A stretch of 64,000 nt of DNA from Paenibacillus endophyticus (GCF_014192395.1 NZ_JACHXW010000033.1:1-64000), one strand, 5' to 3'. Positions 53,630 through 61,498 are shown, counted from the first letter of the stretch. Program-made: numbers and translations. The notes: generated by a model from the letters alone, not told the origin.

Positions 53630-54387
53630 TGATTATTTGCAAATCCGAATCGGAGCTGCGATATATGAGGGAAGCTGGACGCATTGTTGCGGAAACGCAT
53701 CGATTGATGGCGGAGGCTGTGAAACCAGGCATCACAACTCGTGAGCTTGACCAAATCGCTGAAACGTTCATTAAGAGTCAAAATGCGATTCCATCCTTCA
53801 AAGGTTACAATGGTTTTCCTTCCAGCATTTGTGCTTCTGTGAATGACGAGCTGGTGCACGGCTTCCCTGGTTCACGCAAGTTGAACGAAGGCGATATTAT
53901 TAGTATCGATATCGGTGCGCAGTATGAAGGGTATCATGGCGATTCGGCTTGGACCTATGCGGTTGGAGCAGTAACGCCTGATGTTCAGAAGCTGCTTGAT
54001 GTAACGGAAGCATCGCTATATGCGGGGCTTGCGCTTATCAAACCAGATATTAGACTATATACAATTTCGCACGCTATTCAAAAGGTAATTGAAGATGCAG
54101 GATTCTCCGTAGTTAGGGAATACGTAGGGCACGGAATCGGCGCGGACCTCCATGAGGAACCACAAATACCGAACTACGGCATACCTGATCGCGGCCCTCG
54201 TTTGAAGACCGGAATGGTGCTTGCAATCGAACCAATGGTTAATATCGGTGAACGATATGTCCGTACGCTCGAAGACAATTGGACGGTTGTAACGGAAGAC
54301 GGCTCATGGTGTGCACATTTCGAGCATACAGTAGCTGTTACAGAGGACGGCTTTGAAATATTGACCATTCTGCCGCAGCAGTCATAA
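53629..54387 (+). CDS. map: Methionine aminopeptidase, type I
   Basis: The 252-residue enzyme removes N-terminal methionine. Metal-site motifs are visible: SIDIGAQYEGYHGDSAWT (two Asp), VGHGIGADLHEEP (His), AIEPMVNIG (Glu) and a final Glu in ...FEHTVAVTEDG. No SecC zinc extension is present. The start overlaps the adk stop (TAATG). The adk-map-infA order is conserved. Confidence 0.96.
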   Translation: MIICKSESELRYMREAGRIVAETHRLMAEAVKPGITTRELDQIAETFIKSQNAIPSFKGYNGFPSSICASVNDELVHGFPGSRKLNEGDIISIDIGAQYEGYHGDSAWTYAVGAVTPDVQKLLDVTEASLYAGLALIKPDIRLYTISHAIQKVIEDAGFSVVREYVGHGIGADLHEEPQIPNYGIPDRGPRLKTGMVLAIEPMVNIGERYVRTLEDNWTVVTEDGSWCAHFEHTVAVTEDGFEILTILPQQS

Positions 54388-54389
54388 GC

Positions 54390-54677
54390 ATGACAATGGA
54401 TGCTCGTCCCCAGATTGGTCAGTTCGTCAAAGTTCTTCGCGGTAAAGATGAGGAAAGCTATGCTGTTATTTTAACAATCGTTGATGATCGATTCGTCACG
54501 ATTGCTGATGGTCATAAGCGCCGATTCGATCAGCCGAAGAGAAAGAACGTTCTACATCTCGAGTTACAGCCTGCAATTAGTTCTGAGGTTTCAAGCAGTA
54601 TGCAAGAAACCGGCAGGGTGACCAACGCAAAGTTACGTTACGCTATTCAGAAGTATGTTAATGCGAAAGGAGAATGA
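54390..54677 (+). CDS. KOW-domain RNA-binding protein (L14e-like), function unknown
   Basis: The 95-residue protein has an N-terminal KOW-like motif, QIGQFVKVLRGKDEESYAVILTIVDDRFVTIADGHKRR, and a basic KRKNVLHLEL segment. Similar small KOW proteins lie between map and infA in Bacillales. It starts 2 nt after the map stop with no clear ribosome binding site, so translation is probably coupled; ATG 54396 is an alternative. A role in ribosome function is inferred from position only. Confidence 0.85.
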   Translation: MTMDARPQIGQFVKVLRGKDEESYAVILTIVDDRFVTIADGHKRRFDQPKRKNVLHLELQPAISSEVSSSMQETGRVTNAKLRYAIQKYVNAKGE

Positions 54678-54680
54678 CGC

Positions 54681-54896
54681 TTGGCTAAGGAAGACATCAT
54701 TGAGGTCGAAGGTACGGTTATAGAGCCGTTGCCGAATGCCACGTTTAAGGTGGAACTGGAGAACGGTCACCAAATTCTCGCACATGTTTCCGGTAAGCTC
54801 AGAATGCACTTTATCCGCATCCTGACAGGAGACAAGGTGGTTATACAGTTATCGCCTTATGATTTATCAAAAGGGCGCATCACCTATCGTAAGTAA
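54681..54896 (+). CDS. infA: Translation initiation factor IF-1
   Basis: The 71-residue OB-fold protein reads MAKEDIIEVEGTVIEPLPNATFKVELENGH..., the full IF-1 length. It occupies the ribosomal A site during initiation. The start is TTG at 54681, 8 nt after AAAGGAG. rpmJ follows after 39 nt. Confidence 0.96.
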   Translation: MAKEDIIEVEGTVIEPLPNATFKVELENGHQILAHVSGKLRMHFIRILTGDKVVIQLSPYDLSKGRITYRK

Positions 54897-54935
54897 GCAG
54901 CTGCTTACTCACGAAAGATTCGGGAGGTAATCACA

Positions 54936-55049
54936 ATGAAGGTAAGACCTTCGGTAAAGCCGATCTGCGAAAAATGCAAAGTCATTCGTCGCAAAGGCAA
55001 CGTTATGGTGATTTGTGAAAATCCGAAACACAAACAAAAACAAGGATAG
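54936..55049 (+). CDS. rpmJ: 50S ribosomal protein L36, zinc form
   Basis: The 37-residue protein MKVRPSVKPICEKCKVIRRK... has zinc ligands CEKC, Cys near the C-terminus (VICENPKHKQ) and His, i.e. the C+ form. CGGGAGGT lies upstream of ATG 54936. The infA-rpmJ-rpsM-rpsK-rpoA-rplQ order is the conserved alpha operon. Confidence 0.96.
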   Translation: MKVRPSVKPICEKCKVIRRKGNVMVICENPKHKQKQG

Positions 55050-55068
55050 AAGGAGGGGAATATAGCCT

Positions 55069-55437
55069 ATGGCACGTATAGCTGGTGTAGACTTGCCGCG
55101 TGACAAACGCGTCGAAATCGCCCTGACATACATTTTCGGTATCGGCAAAACAACGTCGCAAAAACTTTTGAATACAGCTGAAGTTAGCTACGACACTCGC
55201 GTTCGCGATTTGACAGAAGATGAACTTGCTCGCCTTCGTGAAGCAATTGATAAATCTGTTAAAGTAGAAGGCGACCTGCGTCGTGAAATTTCGCTTAACA
55301 TTAAACGTCTGACTGAAATCGGATGCTACCGTGGTCTTCGTCACCGTCGCGGCTTGCCTGTTCGCGGTCAACGTACGAAAACAAATGCGCGTACGCGTAA
55401 AGGTCCTCGTCGGACTGTAGCTAACAAGAAGAAATAA
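55069..55437 (+). CDS. rpsM: 30S ribosomal protein S13
   Basis: The 122-residue protein MARIAGVDLPRDKRVEIALTYIFGIG... has the helix-two-turn-helix and basic tail (RTKTNARTRKGPRRTVANKKK) that contact the 50S subunit and P-site tRNA. GAAGGAGGGG precedes the ATG. Confidence 0.97.
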   Translation: MARIAGVDLPRDKRVEIALTYIFGIGKTTSQKLLNTAEVSYDTRVRDLTEDELARLREAIDKSVKVEGDLRREISLNIKRLTEIGCYRGLRHRRGLPVRGQRTKTNARTRKGPRRTVANKKK

Positions 55438-55456
55438 GAAGGGAGGATAATGGACA

Positions 55457-55852
55457 ATGGCTAAACCAAAAAAAGTCGTTCGTACGAAACGTCGCGACCG
55501 GAAAAATATTGAGACTGGCGTTGCGCACATTCGCTCAACGTTCAACAATACGATCGTTACGATCACGGATCCGCACGGCAATGCGATTTCATGGGCAAGC
55601 TCTGGTAACATGGGTTTCAGAGGCTCACGTAAGAGCACGCCTTTCGCAGCTCAAATGGCTGCTGAAACGGCTGCGAAAGCAGCAATGGAGCATGGCATGA
55701 GAACCGTAGAAGTGATGGTAAAAGGACCAGGCGCTGGCCGTGAAGCAGCGATTCGTTCGCTTCAAGCAGCTGGATTGGAAGTTAACCTCATTAAAGACGT
55801 AACACCAGTTCCTCACAACGGATGCCGTCCTCCGAAACGTCGTCGCGTATAG
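55457..55852 (+). CDS. rpsK: 30S ribosomal protein S11
   Basis: The 131-residue protein has HIRSTFNNTIVTITDPHGNAISW and the C-terminal HNGCRPPKRRRV typical of S11. GGGAGGA lies upstream. A 127-nt gap separates it from rpoA. Confidence 0.97.
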   Translation: MAKPKKVVRTKRRDRKNIETGVAHIRSTFNNTIVTITDPHGNAISWASSGNMGFRGSRKSTPFAAQMAAETAAKAAMEHGMRTVEVMVKGPGAGREAAIRSLQAAGLEVNLIKDVTPVPHNGCRPPKRRRV

Positions 55853-55979
55853 TTGGATCCGATGTGGTATCAAATAACAACAACTTGTGAATAATGGTTG
55901 TGAAGGTTTGGCATACTACAAGGTTTGACTTAAATTAACGGTAAGCTTACGGAGCGACGTTTGAAGGAGGGTACTATTA

Positions 55980-56924
55980 GTGATTGAGATCGAAAAGCCG
56001 AAAATCGAAACCGTAGAACTGAATGATGAGGGAACTTACGGACGTTTCGTCGTTGAGCCGCTTGAACGCGGATATGGCACGACGCTTGGAAATTCGCTTC
56101 GCCGAATTTTGTTGTCTTCGTTGCCGGGTGCAGCAGTAACCTCGGTTCAAATCGATGGAGTGCTTCACGAGTTCTCTACGGTTCCCGGAGTGATTGAGGA
56201 TGTTACCGAAATCATTCTGAACCTGAAGGGCCTCTCGTTGAAAATCCACTCCGATGAAGAAAAGGTGTTGGAAATCGACGCGGATGGCGAAGGGAATATT
56301 ACAGCGGGCGACATTCGAGCAGACAGCGATGTCGAGATTTTAAGCCCTGATCTTCACATCGCAACCTTGGCTTCCGGCGCGCGGCTCCATATGCGGGTTT
56401 TTGCTAATCGGGGACGCGGTTACGTGCAAGCGGACCGCAACAAGAAAGACGAACAGCCGATTGGGGTAATTCCCGTTGATTCGATATACACGCCAATTAC
56501 TCGCGTTAATTATAGCGTTGAAAATACACGTGTCGGTCAAGTTACCAACTACGACAAGCTTACGCTTGAAGTATGGACTGACGGCAGTATTAGACCGGAA
56601 GAGGCTGTAAGCCTCGGCGCTAAAATTCTCACTGAGCATTTGGACTTGTTCGTTGGATTAACCGATGAAGCCAAAGATGCGGAAATTATGGTTGAAAAAG
56701 AAGAAGATAAGAAAGAGAAAGTTCTAGAGATGACGATCGAGGAACTTGATCTTTCTGTCCGTTCTTACAACTGCTTGAAGCGCGCTGGTATCAATACCGT
56801 TCAAGAGCTGATCACGAAATCCGAAGAGGACATGATGAAGGTTCGTAACCTCGGCCGTAAATCACTTGAGGAAGTTCAAGAGAAGCTTGAAGAACTAGGC
56901 CTTGGCCTGCGCATGGAAGAGTAG
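55980..56924 (+). CDS. rpoA: RNA polymerase alpha subunit
   Basis: The 314-residue protein has the N-terminal assembly domain (RGYGTTLGNSLRRILLSSLPGAA), an acidic/basic linker (MVEKEEDKKEKV) and the C-terminal UP-element-binding domain (ELDLSVRSYNCLKRAGINTVQEL; VRNLGRKSLEE). The start is GTG at 55980, 8 nt after AAGGAGGG. Confidence 0.97.
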   Translation: MIEIEKPKIETVELNDEGTYGRFVVEPLERGYGTTLGNSLRRILLSSLPGAAVTSVQIDGVLHEFSTVPGVIEDVTEIILNLKGLSLKIHSDEEKVLEIDADGEGNITAGDIRADSDVEILSPDLHIATLASGARLHMRVFANRGRGYVQADRNKKDEQPIGVIPVDSIYTPITRVNYSVENTRVGQVTNYDKLTLEVWTDGSIRPEEAVSLGAKILTEHLDLFVGLTDEAKDAEIMVEKEEDKKEKVLEMTIEELDLSVRSYNCLKRAGINTVQELITKSEEDMMKVRNLGRKSLEEVQEKLEELGLGLRMEE

Positions 56925-56969
56925 TAACCAACTAGTGAAGACAAAAGAGCAAGGGAGGGGAAAAACAAG

Positions 56970-57338
56970 ATGGCATATCAAAAATTAGGACGTGACGCTA
57001 GTGCGCGGAAAGCTTTGTTCCGTGACCTCGTTACTGACTTGTTCCTTTATGAGCGTATCCAAACGACTGAAGCAAAAGCGAAAGAAGTTCGTTCTATCGC
57101 TGAAAAGCTGATCACTAAAGCTAAGAAAGGTGATCTTCATGCTCGTCGTCAAGTAGCTGCTTATGTTCGTCGCGAAACGGTTGACGGAGAAAAAGACGCT
57201 ATTCAAAAGCTGTTCTCTGATCTAGCTCCTCGTTACTCGGAGCGTGCAGGTGGCTACACGCGTATTCTAAAACTAGGACCCCGTCGCGGCGATGCTGCGC
57301 CAATGGTTTACCTGGAATTGGTTGACCGCGCGGAGTAA
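56970..57338 (+). CDS. rplQ: 50S ribosomal protein L17
   Basis: The 122-residue protein MAYQKLGRDASARKALFRDLVTDLFLYERIQTTEAKAKEVR... is full-length L17. AGGGAGGGG precedes the ATG. It is the last gene of the alpha operon; hairpins follow. Confidence 0.97.
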   Translation: MAYQKLGRDASARKALFRDLVTDLFLYERIQTTEAKAKEVRSIAEKLITKAKKGDLHARRQVAAYVRRETVDGEKDAIQKLFSDLAPRYSERAGGYTRILKLGPRRGDAAPMVYLELVDRAE

Positions 57339-57347
57339 TCTAATAAA

Positions 57348-57528
57348 CGTATAAGCTTGTCCACAGCGTTAAACCTTGTCCAAGCTTTATACGCGAGCGC
57401 AAACGGCTTATGCCTGCCTCTGGCGGGCACAGGAACGCTAACGCTACAAAATATAAGCAAGTATATGGGCTTCCCTATACTTCTTATATTTTAGTGAAAA
57501 GGGTGGACCCTTGAGGCCACCTTTTTTT
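57348..57528 (+). terminator. Three stacked hairpins after rplQ
   Basis: First, CGTATAAGCTT (57348-57358) pairs with 57382-57393 with one bulge but has no T-tail. Second, a 17-bp stem (57448-57465 with 57476-57492, one bulged C). Third, a short GGTGG/CCACC stem (57502-57506 with 57517-57521) followed by seven T, the most terminator-like. A REP-like repeat lies between the first two. No gene can be supported in 57339-57689. Confidence 0.7.
57397..57447 (+). repeat. Hairpin-forming intergenic repeat, copy 2 (REP-like)
   Basis: GCGCAAACGGCT (57397-57408) is identical to 12929-12940. It is followed by TGCCTGCC-TCT-GGCGGGCA, a hairpin in the same place as in copy 1 but with different bases. Confidence 0.55.
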
Positions 57529-57689
57529 ATTTGCAAAACCGGTTTGTTTTTATACTGAGGAATGCAGCCAGGAAGCAGAAGATGAGCTTATGCGACACCG
57601 TAAGGATGTCGAGAGGGCGCAATTTTAAGCACGGTTTCGTACAGTGCTTCAGATGTGTAGGATTCCCTTTAGCAAAAGGGGGGAAAAGG

Positions 57690-58442
57690 TTGAGGAATAT
57701 ATGCGTAAAGGTCAGTTATGATGGAGCCGGCTTTAACGGTTTTCAAACGCAGCCATACGGCAGAACGGTCCAAGGTGAAATTGAAAAGGCCATTAAGAAG
57801 CTAACGGGAGAAACGACAATTATTATTGGTTCGGGACGTACCGATGCGGGAGTACATGCTCAAGGACAAATGTTCAATTTCTATACGGAATCGACGATTC
57901 CGACGGAGAGATGGGCAATCGCCCTTAACACGCGGCTGCCTAAGGATATTGTCATTATCGAAGCATATGATGTGCCAGAGCATTTCCATGCCAGAAGATC
58001 CGCCAAGCGTAAAACGTATCGCTATACGATTGATACTGGGAAGTTTCCTGATGTATTTGGCCGTCAATACCGCTTTCATCATCCGACGCCGCTGAATGTG
58101 GATGCGATGCGTGAAGGACTCCGTTTCCTAGTAGGGAAACATGATTTCACTTCATTTACATCCATCCATTCAACCAAGCCTCATCATGTACGCACGATCT
58201 ATGAAGCAGATTTTGTACAAGAGGGCCCGATCGTACATATGTACATCACCGGGAATGGTTTTTTGTACAATATGGTTCGAGTCATAATGGGAACTTTATT
58301 ATGGGTTGGCGAAGGGAAAATGGCTTCATCTGAGATTAAAAGCATCTTAGAGGGGCGTAATCGCTCGCTCGCAGGTCCTACGGCAATGCCGCATGGATTG
58401 ATGCTTTTAGATGTTGAATATTCCAGCGAAAAACAGGGATAA
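57690..58442 (+). CDS. truA: tRNA pseudouridine(38-40) synthase TruA
   Basis: The 250-residue enzyme isomerises uridines in the tRNA anticodon arm. The catalytic Asp is in GSGRTDAGVHAQGQ; the N-terminal KVSYDGAGFNGFQTQP and the C-terminal GNGFLYNMVRVIMGTLL are family hallmarks. The open frame runs from 57531, but TTG 57690 with AGGGGGG 6 nt upstream matches the family length. It is separated from rplQ by 351 nt without the ECF transporter genes found there in B. subtilis. Confidence 0.95.
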   Translation: MRNICVKVSYDGAGFNGFQTQPYGRTVQGEIEKAIKKLTGETTIIIGSGRTDAGVHAQGQMFNFYTESTIPTERWAIALNTRLPKDIVIIEAYDVPEHFHARRSAKRKTYRYTIDTGKFPDVFGRQYRFHHPTPLNVDAMREGLRFLVGKHDFTSFTSIHSTKPHHVRTIYEADFVQEGPIVHMYITGNGFLYNMVRVIMGTLLWVGEGKMASSEIKSILEGRNRSLAGPTAMPHGLMLLDVEYSSEKQG

Positions 58443-58458
58443 ATCACTATAATTTACT

Positions 58459-58487
58459 TGCACTTAACTATATTTTATAGTAGAATA
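58459..58487 (+). promoter_or_regulatory. Promoter of rplM-rpsI
   Basis: TTGCAC (58459-58464), 17-bp spacer, TAGAAT (58482-58487). Confidence 0.75.
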
Positions 58488-58491
58488 TAAC

Positions 58492-58615
58492 TTGTGCTTT
58501 CGAAGTGGCTAACCCACAGCCCCGACTGAGATTGTCACAAACTTGGCGAATTACAATGAACTAACAAACCAACAATTATGTTGTTATAAAACGATTAATG
58601 TATGAAATTAAGGAG
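58492..58615 (+). ncRNA. Possible L13 leader
   Basis: The ~130-nt untranslated leader of rplM carries a GC-containing segment (GTGGCTAACCCACAGCCCC) that can fold, then an A/T-rich stretch. Bacillus has an autoregulatory L13 leader at this place; I infer equivalence from position, not from a verified structure match. Confidence 0.35.
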
Positions 58616-58623
58616 GATCATCC

Positions 58624-59061
58624 ATGCGCACCACTTATATGGCTAAATCAACTGAAGTTGATCGTAAATGGTTCGTCGTCGATGCGGAAGGCAAAACGCT
58701 AGGCCGCTTGGCGAGTGAAGTTGCTGCCCTGATCCGCGGCAAACACAAACCGACATTTACGCCACATGTTGATACAGGCGATTTCGTTGTAGTTATCAAC
58801 GCTGAAAAAATCCATCTGACAGGTAAGAAAATGTCAGATAAAATTTACTACCGTCACTCCATGTACTCCGGTGGCTTGAAAGCTACTCCGGCACAAGAGA
58901 TGATCAAGAACAAGCCAGAACGCGTTATCGAACTGGCTGTACACGGCATGTTGCCTAAGAACCGTCTTGGCGACAAAATGAAGCTTAAACTTAAAGTATA
59001 CGCAGGTGCGGAACATCCACATCAAGCACAAAACCCTGAAGTTTACGAACTTCGCGGGTAA
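58624..59061 (+). CDS. rplM: 50S ribosomal protein L13
   Basis: The 145-residue protein MRTTYMAKSTEVDRKWFVVDAEGKTLGRLAS... is full-length L13, an early 50S assembly protein. AAGGAGG precedes the ATG. rpsI follows after 20 nt. Confidence 0.97.
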   Translation: MRTTYMAKSTEVDRKWFVVDAEGKTLGRLASEVAALIRGKHKPTFTPHVDTGDFVVVINAEKIHLTGKKMSDKIYYRHSMYSGGLKATPAQEMIKNKPERVIELAVHGMLPKNRLGDKMKLKLKVYAGAEHPHQAQNPEVYELRG

Positions 59062-59081
59062 TAAAGAGGAGGACAAGTTTC

Positions 59082-59474
59082 ATGGCTCAAGTGCAATACT
59101 ATGGAACCGGTCGTCGTAAACACTCTGTTGCACGTGTACGTCTTGTGCCGGGTGAAGGACGAATCATTATTAACAAACGCGACCTTAATGAATATTTTGG
59201 TCTAGAAACATTGAAGCTGATCGTAAAACAACCGCTTAACCTTACGGATACATTGTCGAAATACGATGTGCTTGTAATTGCTAACGGCGGCGGTATGTCC
59301 GGTCAAGCAGGCGCTATCCGTCACGGTATTTCCCGTGCTCTGCTTAAAGCAGATCCAGAATTCCGTCCGGCTCTTAAACGTGCTGGCTTCCTAACTCGTG
59401 ATCCGCGTATGAAAGAGCGTAAAAAATACGGTCTTAAAGCGGCTCGTCGTGCTCCACAATTCTCGAAACGTTAA
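59082..59474 (+). CDS. rpsI: 30S ribosomal protein S9
   Basis: The 130-residue protein has the YYGTGRRKHSVARVRL start and the C-terminal tail RDPRMKERKKYGLKAARRAPQFSKR, whose last Arg contacts P-site tRNA. AGAGGAGGA precedes the ATG. Confidence 0.97.
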   Translation: MAQVQYYGTGRRKHSVARVRLVPGEGRIIINKRDLNEYFGLETLKLIVKQPLNLTDTLSKYDVLVIANGGGMSGQAGAIRHGISRALLKADPEFRPALKRAGFLTRDPRMKERKKYGLKAARRAPQFSKR

Positions 59475-59486
59475 TTCGTATTCGGC

Positions 59487-59526
59487 AAAAGTGCTTTCTC
59501 TGCAAGTCAGAGAGGGCACTTTTTTT
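59487..59526 (+). terminator. Terminator of rplM-rpsI
   Basis: GTGCTTTCTCTG (59491-59502) pairs with CAGAGAGGGCAC (59508-59519) including two G-U pairs, flanked by A and T runs. Confidence 0.9.
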
Positions 59527-59607
59527 GCGTTACTGCTTAAATTGCGCTCGCAATCGTGTCAATTTGTTATATCCCATAACTTTATTTCATTTTGGTGTAA
59601 ACTTATA

Positions 59608-59636
59608 TTGAACATTATGTTCGCAGGACGTATAAT
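59608..59636 (+). promoter_or_regulatory. cysH promoter with palindrome over the -35 region
   Basis: TTGAAC (59608-59613), 17-bp spacer, TATAAT (59631-59636). The perfect palindrome GAACAT-T-ATGTTC (59610-59622) overlaps the -35 box and spacer and is a candidate repressor site. Confidence 0.7.
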
Positions 59637-59683
59637 TTCATTACAGACTAATTTACTAGGATTTAATAAAGGAGGGCATTCAA

Positions 59684-60379
59684 ATGAACCTTTTTGAGAA
59701 AGAAGCGCTTATTAAACTAAAGGAAGTAGAACTCGAAAACGCGACACCGGAAGAAGTTATTGCGTTTGCGGTTGAAACTTTCCCTAATATTACATTCGCC
59801 TGCAGCTTTGGGGCAGAGGATGTTGTTCTAGTCGACATGCTGCAAAAAGTGAGCCCAACGACAGATATTTTCTACTTGGATACGGATTATCATTTCAAGG
59901 AAACGTATGAAACACGTGATAGAATGGTTGAACGTTACCCAGGAATCCCATTCGTAGAAGTGAAACCGGAACTAACAACGGAGGAGCAAGCCGCGCAATT
60001 CGGCGAAGAGCTCTGGAAGTCCGATGCGAATGCTTGCTGCAATATTCGTAAAGTGAAGCCATTGACTAATATTCTCTCGAAGTACAGCGCATGGATTACC
60101 GGTATTCGCCGTGATCAGGCGCCAACGCGTGCTAACTCCAAAAAAATTGAATACGATACAAAGTTCGGTCTCGTTAAATTCAACCCGATCGCACATTGGA
60201 CCTCTGAGGATGTATGGAATTATATTCGCGAGAATGATGTTATCTACAATCCGCTGCATGACCAAAATTATCCAAGCATTGGCTGCGAGCAATGCACACG
60301 CAAGGTTATGCCTGGCGAGGACCCTCGTGCTGGACGCTGGTCGGGACAAGAGAAAACAGAATGCGGATTGCATAAATAA
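59684..60379 (+). CDS. cysH: Assimilatory APS/PAPS reductase, iron-sulfur type
   Basis: The 231-residue enzyme reduces adenylylsulfate to sulfite using thioredoxin. It has the [4Fe-4S] cysteines of APS reductases, Cys118-Cys119 and Cys201-x2-Cys204, plus the catalytic ECGLH motif (Cys227) at the C-terminus. The nucleotide-binding SFGAED and the RRDQAPTRA loop are present. Presence of the cluster points to APS, not PAPS, as main substrate (family knowledge). AAAGGAGGG precedes the ATG. No sat, cysC or sulfite reductase gene is adjacent. Confidence 0.93.
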   Translation: MNLFEKEALIKLKEVELENATPEEVIAFAVETFPNITFACSFGAEDVVLVDMLQKVSPTTDIFYLDTDYHFKETYETRDRMVERYPGIPFVEVKPELTTEEQAAQFGEELWKSDANACCNIRKVKPLTNILSKYSAWITGIRRDQAPTRANSKKIEYDTKFGLVKFNPIAHWTSEDVWNYIRENDVIYNPLHDQNYPSIGCEQCTRKVMPGEDPRAGRWSGQEKTECGLHK

Positions 60380-60443
60380 GCTTTATCGATGACATGTCGG
60401 AGCAGCCGATAGGTTGATTCCAACAATTCTATAAAGGTTTGTC

Positions 60444-60473
60444 TCATAAATAACCATCTCGTCCCATATAAAT
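60444..60473 (+). promoter_or_regulatory. Candidate sigma-E promoter of cwlD
   Basis: TCATAAA (60444-60450) and CATATAAAT (60465-60473) with a 14-bp spacer resemble the sigma-E consensus (KMATATT - 14 bp - CATACAMT). cwlD is a mother-cell gene in B. subtilis. The match is partial. Confidence 0.4.
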
Positions 60474-60549
60474 GAAAGTGAGCATTAGGCTTATAAGAGC
60501 TGCCCGATGCCGCGTATTCATTTAATGGGGACGGGGTGGTTTTTTTTAT
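60452..60549 (+). terminator. Long hairpin with T8 overlapping the cwlD start
   Basis: 60452-60476 and 60517-60541 form about 25 pairs with G-U pairs and few mismatches, followed by a run of T directly before ATG 60548. It can terminate cysH readthrough. It also contains the G-rich sequence that would serve as cwlD ribosome binding site. Confidence 0.65.
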
Positions 60550-61336
60550 GCGCCGAATAGGTCGTCATGTTGTCGTATGGATGACGTACAAAGGGGCTAT
60601 ACGCATTGCGATAGGTCTGCTGGTGATTGCTTTGACCGGTATATTGCTTACACAAACGATGCCTTCAGCTAAAACATGGTCCTACTGGACGCTTCCATTG
60701 TCAGGGAAGACTATTGCTATTGATGCTGGCCATGGAGGGGTGGATGGCGGAGCGGTTAGCAAGCAAGGTGTGATTGAGAAGGACCTGAATCTCGCGATTG
60801 CGCTGTATTTGCGTGATTACCTGCAGCAAGCTGGCGCTATGGTCGTAATGACGCGGGAAGGCGATTATGATCTCGCCACTGGAGACGCTAGAGCTTATAG
60901 CAAGCGGAAGACCGAGGACTTGAAAAAGAGAGTTGCTTTGATCAAAGGAAGTAACCCAGCTGCTGTAATTAGCATTCACATGAATAGCATTCCATCGACA
61001 AAGTGGTCGGGAGCACAAACCTTTTTTCATCCCGCCAATCACCCGGATAATCGTGTTTTGGCCACATTCATTCAAGATGAAATCAAACGCAATTTGGAAA
61101 ATACGACACGTGTAGCGGCCACCGTGAAGGATGTATATGTGCTCAAAGCAATCGAAAATATCCCAACAGCGTTAGTAGAGGTTGGTTTTCTCTCCAATCC
61201 CGGTGAATCGCAGCGGCTTGCAGACACGGAATATCAGAGACAAGTAGCTGCCTCTATTTATGAAGGAGTGCTTCGCTATATGTCCGGGGAGAAGCTCAGT
61301 GGGAGCGTGCTGCAGGATGAAGTAACAATGAAGTGA
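60548..61336 (+). CDS. cwlD: CwlD, N-acetylmuramoyl-L-alanine amidase for spore cortex muramic-lactam
   Basis: The protein (262 residues from ATG 60548) has an N-terminal membrane/signal segment (GAIRIAIGLLVIALTGILLTQ) and an Amidase_3 domain with zinc ligands His (DAGHGG), Glu (IEKDLNLAIAL) and His (SIHMNS) and the catalytic Glu (VEVGFLSN). CwlD, with PdaA, makes muramic-delta-lactam in spore cortex, needed for germination. GTG 60536 in frame is an alternative start. It is the first of a sporulation-linked group with gerD and kbaA. Confidence 0.93.
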   Translation: MRRIGRHVVVWMTYKGAIRIAIGLLVIALTGILLTQTMPSAKTWSYWTLPLSGKTIAIDAGHGGVDGGAVSKQGVIEKDLNLAIALYLRDYLQQAGAMVVMTREGDYDLATGDARAYSKRKTEDLKKRVALIKGSNPAAVISIHMNSIPSTKWSGAQTFFHPANHPDNRVLATFIQDEIKRNLENTTRVAATVKDVYVLKAIENIPTALVEVGFLSNPGESQRLADTEYQRQVAASIYEGVLRYMSGEKLSGSVLQDEVTMK

Positions 61337-61352
61337 GCAGTTGTTGCTGAAT

Positions 61353-61444
61353 AGAGCATAGAGCAAAGAACATTAAAGCAAAGAGCATAGAGCATAGAGC
61401 ATAGAGCATAGAACAAAGAGCATAGAACAAAGAGCATAGAACAG
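61353..61444 (+). repeat. Heptanucleotide tandem repeat
   Basis: About thirteen 7-bp units, mostly AGAGCAT with variants AGAGCAA, AGAACAA and AGAACAT, with one extra base near 61381. It starts 16 nt after the cwlD stop. Four identical AGAGCAT units in a row lie at 61382-61409. It is likely to vary in copy number by slippage. Confidence 0.85.
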
Positions 61445-61462
61445 TGCGTTTCGACGGAAGGG

Positions 61463-61498
61463 TTGGATGCTCGGCTTCCTGTGTTATAATCATTATTA
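61463..61498 (+). promoter_or_regulatory. salA promoter with PerR/Fur-like box
   Basis: TTGGAT (61463-61468), 16-bp spacer, TATAAT (61485-61490). TTATAAT-C-ATTATTA (61484-61498) overlaps the -10 box and fits the PerR consensus TTATAATNATTATAA at 13 of 14 positions. The AT-richness makes a chance match possible. Confidence 0.5.

Noticed and set aside
59610..59622. LexA (SOS) box at cysH
   Set aside because: The Bacillus LexA site has GAAC and GTTC separated by 4 nt; here the distance is 5.
61353..61444. CRISPR-like array
   Set aside because: Units are 7 bp without spacers; it is a simple tandem repeat. No CRISPR array was seen in the window.
61296..61493. Minus-strand frame rich in Leu-Cys-Ser repeats
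   Set aside because: It is the translation of the heptamer tandem repeat and has no start signal.
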